This document shows, piece by piece, positions 63,343-64,000 of a stretch of DNA of 64,000 bases (its first letter is position 1; the number at the start of each line of letters is the position of its first letter). Under the pieces are notes generated by a model that was not told the origin of the DNA, did no database searches, and saw only the letters and a program-made list of their open reading frames with translations. Position numbers and translations under genes: made by a program. Source of the DNA: Mucilaginibacter aurantiaciroseus (GTDB lineage: Bacteria; Bacteroidota; Bacteroidia; Sphingobacteriales; Sphingobacteriaceae); NCBI RefSeq assembly GCF_024055595.1, contig NZ_JAMXOF010000004.1, forward strand, positions 124,001 through 188,000, in the 5' to 3' direction.

Positions 63343-63472
63343 AGTAGTAAAAAATTATTAAGGGGGCAAAAATACCGTTATAGTTTTTAAAAACTACCTA
63401 AAACATAATTATTTGGCACGTTGTTGACATTTATACACAATCCTGCTATCTTACCATCTTAAAACCAACATT

Positions 63473-64000
63473 TTGACTGAACAATATCATCGCTGGCATT
63501 CCCAAAATTTAAACCTCGACCTTGAAATGCTGGTATTTGGCGACCGTGGTTTCCCGGTTATCCTTTTCCCAACTACCAAAGGCCGCTACCATCAAAATAA
63601 AGATTTTGGTTTGATTGACAGCGTGAAATGGTTTGTGGAAGAAGGCCTGGTGAAAATCTATTGCCCCGATACTATTGACGACCTTAGCTGGTATGATAAA
63701 GGCATTAACCCTGCCGACCGCGCCCGCAACTACGCTTGGTATGACAAGATGCTTGTTGAAGAGCTTGCCCCCTGGGCCATGCACGAAACCGGCGTGAGAA
63801 AAGTAGCCGTTGCAGGCTGCAGCTTTGGCGGCTACCATGCGGCAAATTTCGCTTTTAAACACCCTGAGATGGTGGCGCACCTGTTTACAATGGGTGGCGC
63901 GTTTGATATAAAAATGTTTACCGACGGCTTTTATAACGACGATATATTTTACAATAACCCGGTAGATTTTTTACCCGATAGCAATAAGCCCGACCTTTGG
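63473..64000 (+). CDS. esterase-like alpha/beta hydrolase, 3' truncated by window
   Basis: A TTG at 63473 starts a frame open to the window edge (176 codons). The sequence TEQYHRWHSQNLNLDLEMLV, VFGDRGFPVILFPTTKGRYH, PDTIDDLSWYDKGINPADRA and VAVAGCSFGGYHAANFAFKH with the GCSFGG elbow matches putative esterases similar to 62530. The C-terminal acid and His are outside the window. A TTG start is chosen because no in-frame ATG precedes the DLE-strand; an ATG inside that region would cut off the fold. It is divergent from 62530. Confidence 0.8.
   Translation, partial: MTEQYHRWHSQNLNLDLEMLVFGDRGFPVILFPTTKGRYHQNKDFGLIDSVKWFVEEGLVKIYCPDTIDDLSWYDKGINPADRARNYAWYDKMLVEELAPWAMHETGVRKVAVAGCSFGGYHAANFAFKHPEMVAHLFTMGGAFDIKMFTDGFYNDDIFYNNPVDFLPDSNKPDLW

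Noticed and set aside
1-64000. CRISPR array, tRNA or rRNA genes, prophage or intact IS element
   Set aside because: I scanned for evenly spaced direct repeats, cloverleaf arms with the usual TTCGA loop, and transposase or integrase signatures in translated frames and saw none. A tool-based tRNA search would be more sensitive.

Overview
The window reads as a chromosomal segment of a free-living Bacteroidota bacterium, most like Sphingobacteriaceae (Mucilaginibacter/Pedobacter type). Evidence seen: the house-keeping set (recF-DUF721, ileS-dksA-like-lspA, typA, uvrA, recO, lipA, ribH, ndk), many lipoproteins with a Cys lipobox, TAnnTTTG-type -7 promoter boxes, few Shine-Dalgarno sites, remnants of a LytS/LytTR two-component pair and of GH92/GH3 glycosidases, and bacillithiol genes (bshA and a YtxJ-like bacilliredoxin). 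The genus is inference. I see no rRNA, tRNA, CRISPR array, prophage or intact insertion sequence.

Layout. 0-10.4 kb: the end of an RND pump, envelope and secreted proteins (PAP2 phosphatase, two beta-propellers, dienelactone hydrolase, S9 peptidase), an alcohol dehydrogenase, and two broken genes (a GH3 C-terminus and a frameshifted secreted repeat protein). 10.4-14.5 kb: a decay island in which an intact photolyase-like gene sits among remnants of a GH92 mannosidase, a DUF3108-like periplasmic protein, a LytS-type kinase and its LytTR regulator. 14.6-21.8 kb: asparaginase, TatD, two FKBP isomerases, NrnA-like phosphoesterase, Ndk, DUF721 and RecF. 22.1-26.6 kb: TPR protein, RibH, a mini-lipoprotein, bacilliredoxin, LipA and an ECF sigma/anti-sigma pair. 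26.8-34.1 kb (minus strand): Nnr, Fic, UvrA, a gene broken by one TGA, and a lytic transglycosylase. 34.3-40.8 kb: pseudouridine synthase with a long disordered N-terminus, SIMPL protein, receiver-like protein, BshA, lipocalin-like lipoprotein, lactonase. 41.4-45.7 kb: lspA, dksA-like and ileS in one minus-strand unit. 46-54.9 kb: M28 peptidase, YbjQ/UPF0145-zinc ribbon protein, HAD phosphatase, CotH-like lipoprotein, SDR, DgkA, RecO. 55-64 kb: AI-2E permease, a glycosyltransferase/methyltransferase/flippase cluster, TypA, and two divergent esterases of which the second runs off the window.

The most notable features beyond the genes are the number of pseudogenes (seven in 64 kb), two families of short palindromic interspersed repeats, and the frameshifted secreted protein carrying three copies of a PIG(G/I)-VVKGG motif. 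I found no complete, clearly novel multigene system. The candidates worth following are listed as findings with their limits.
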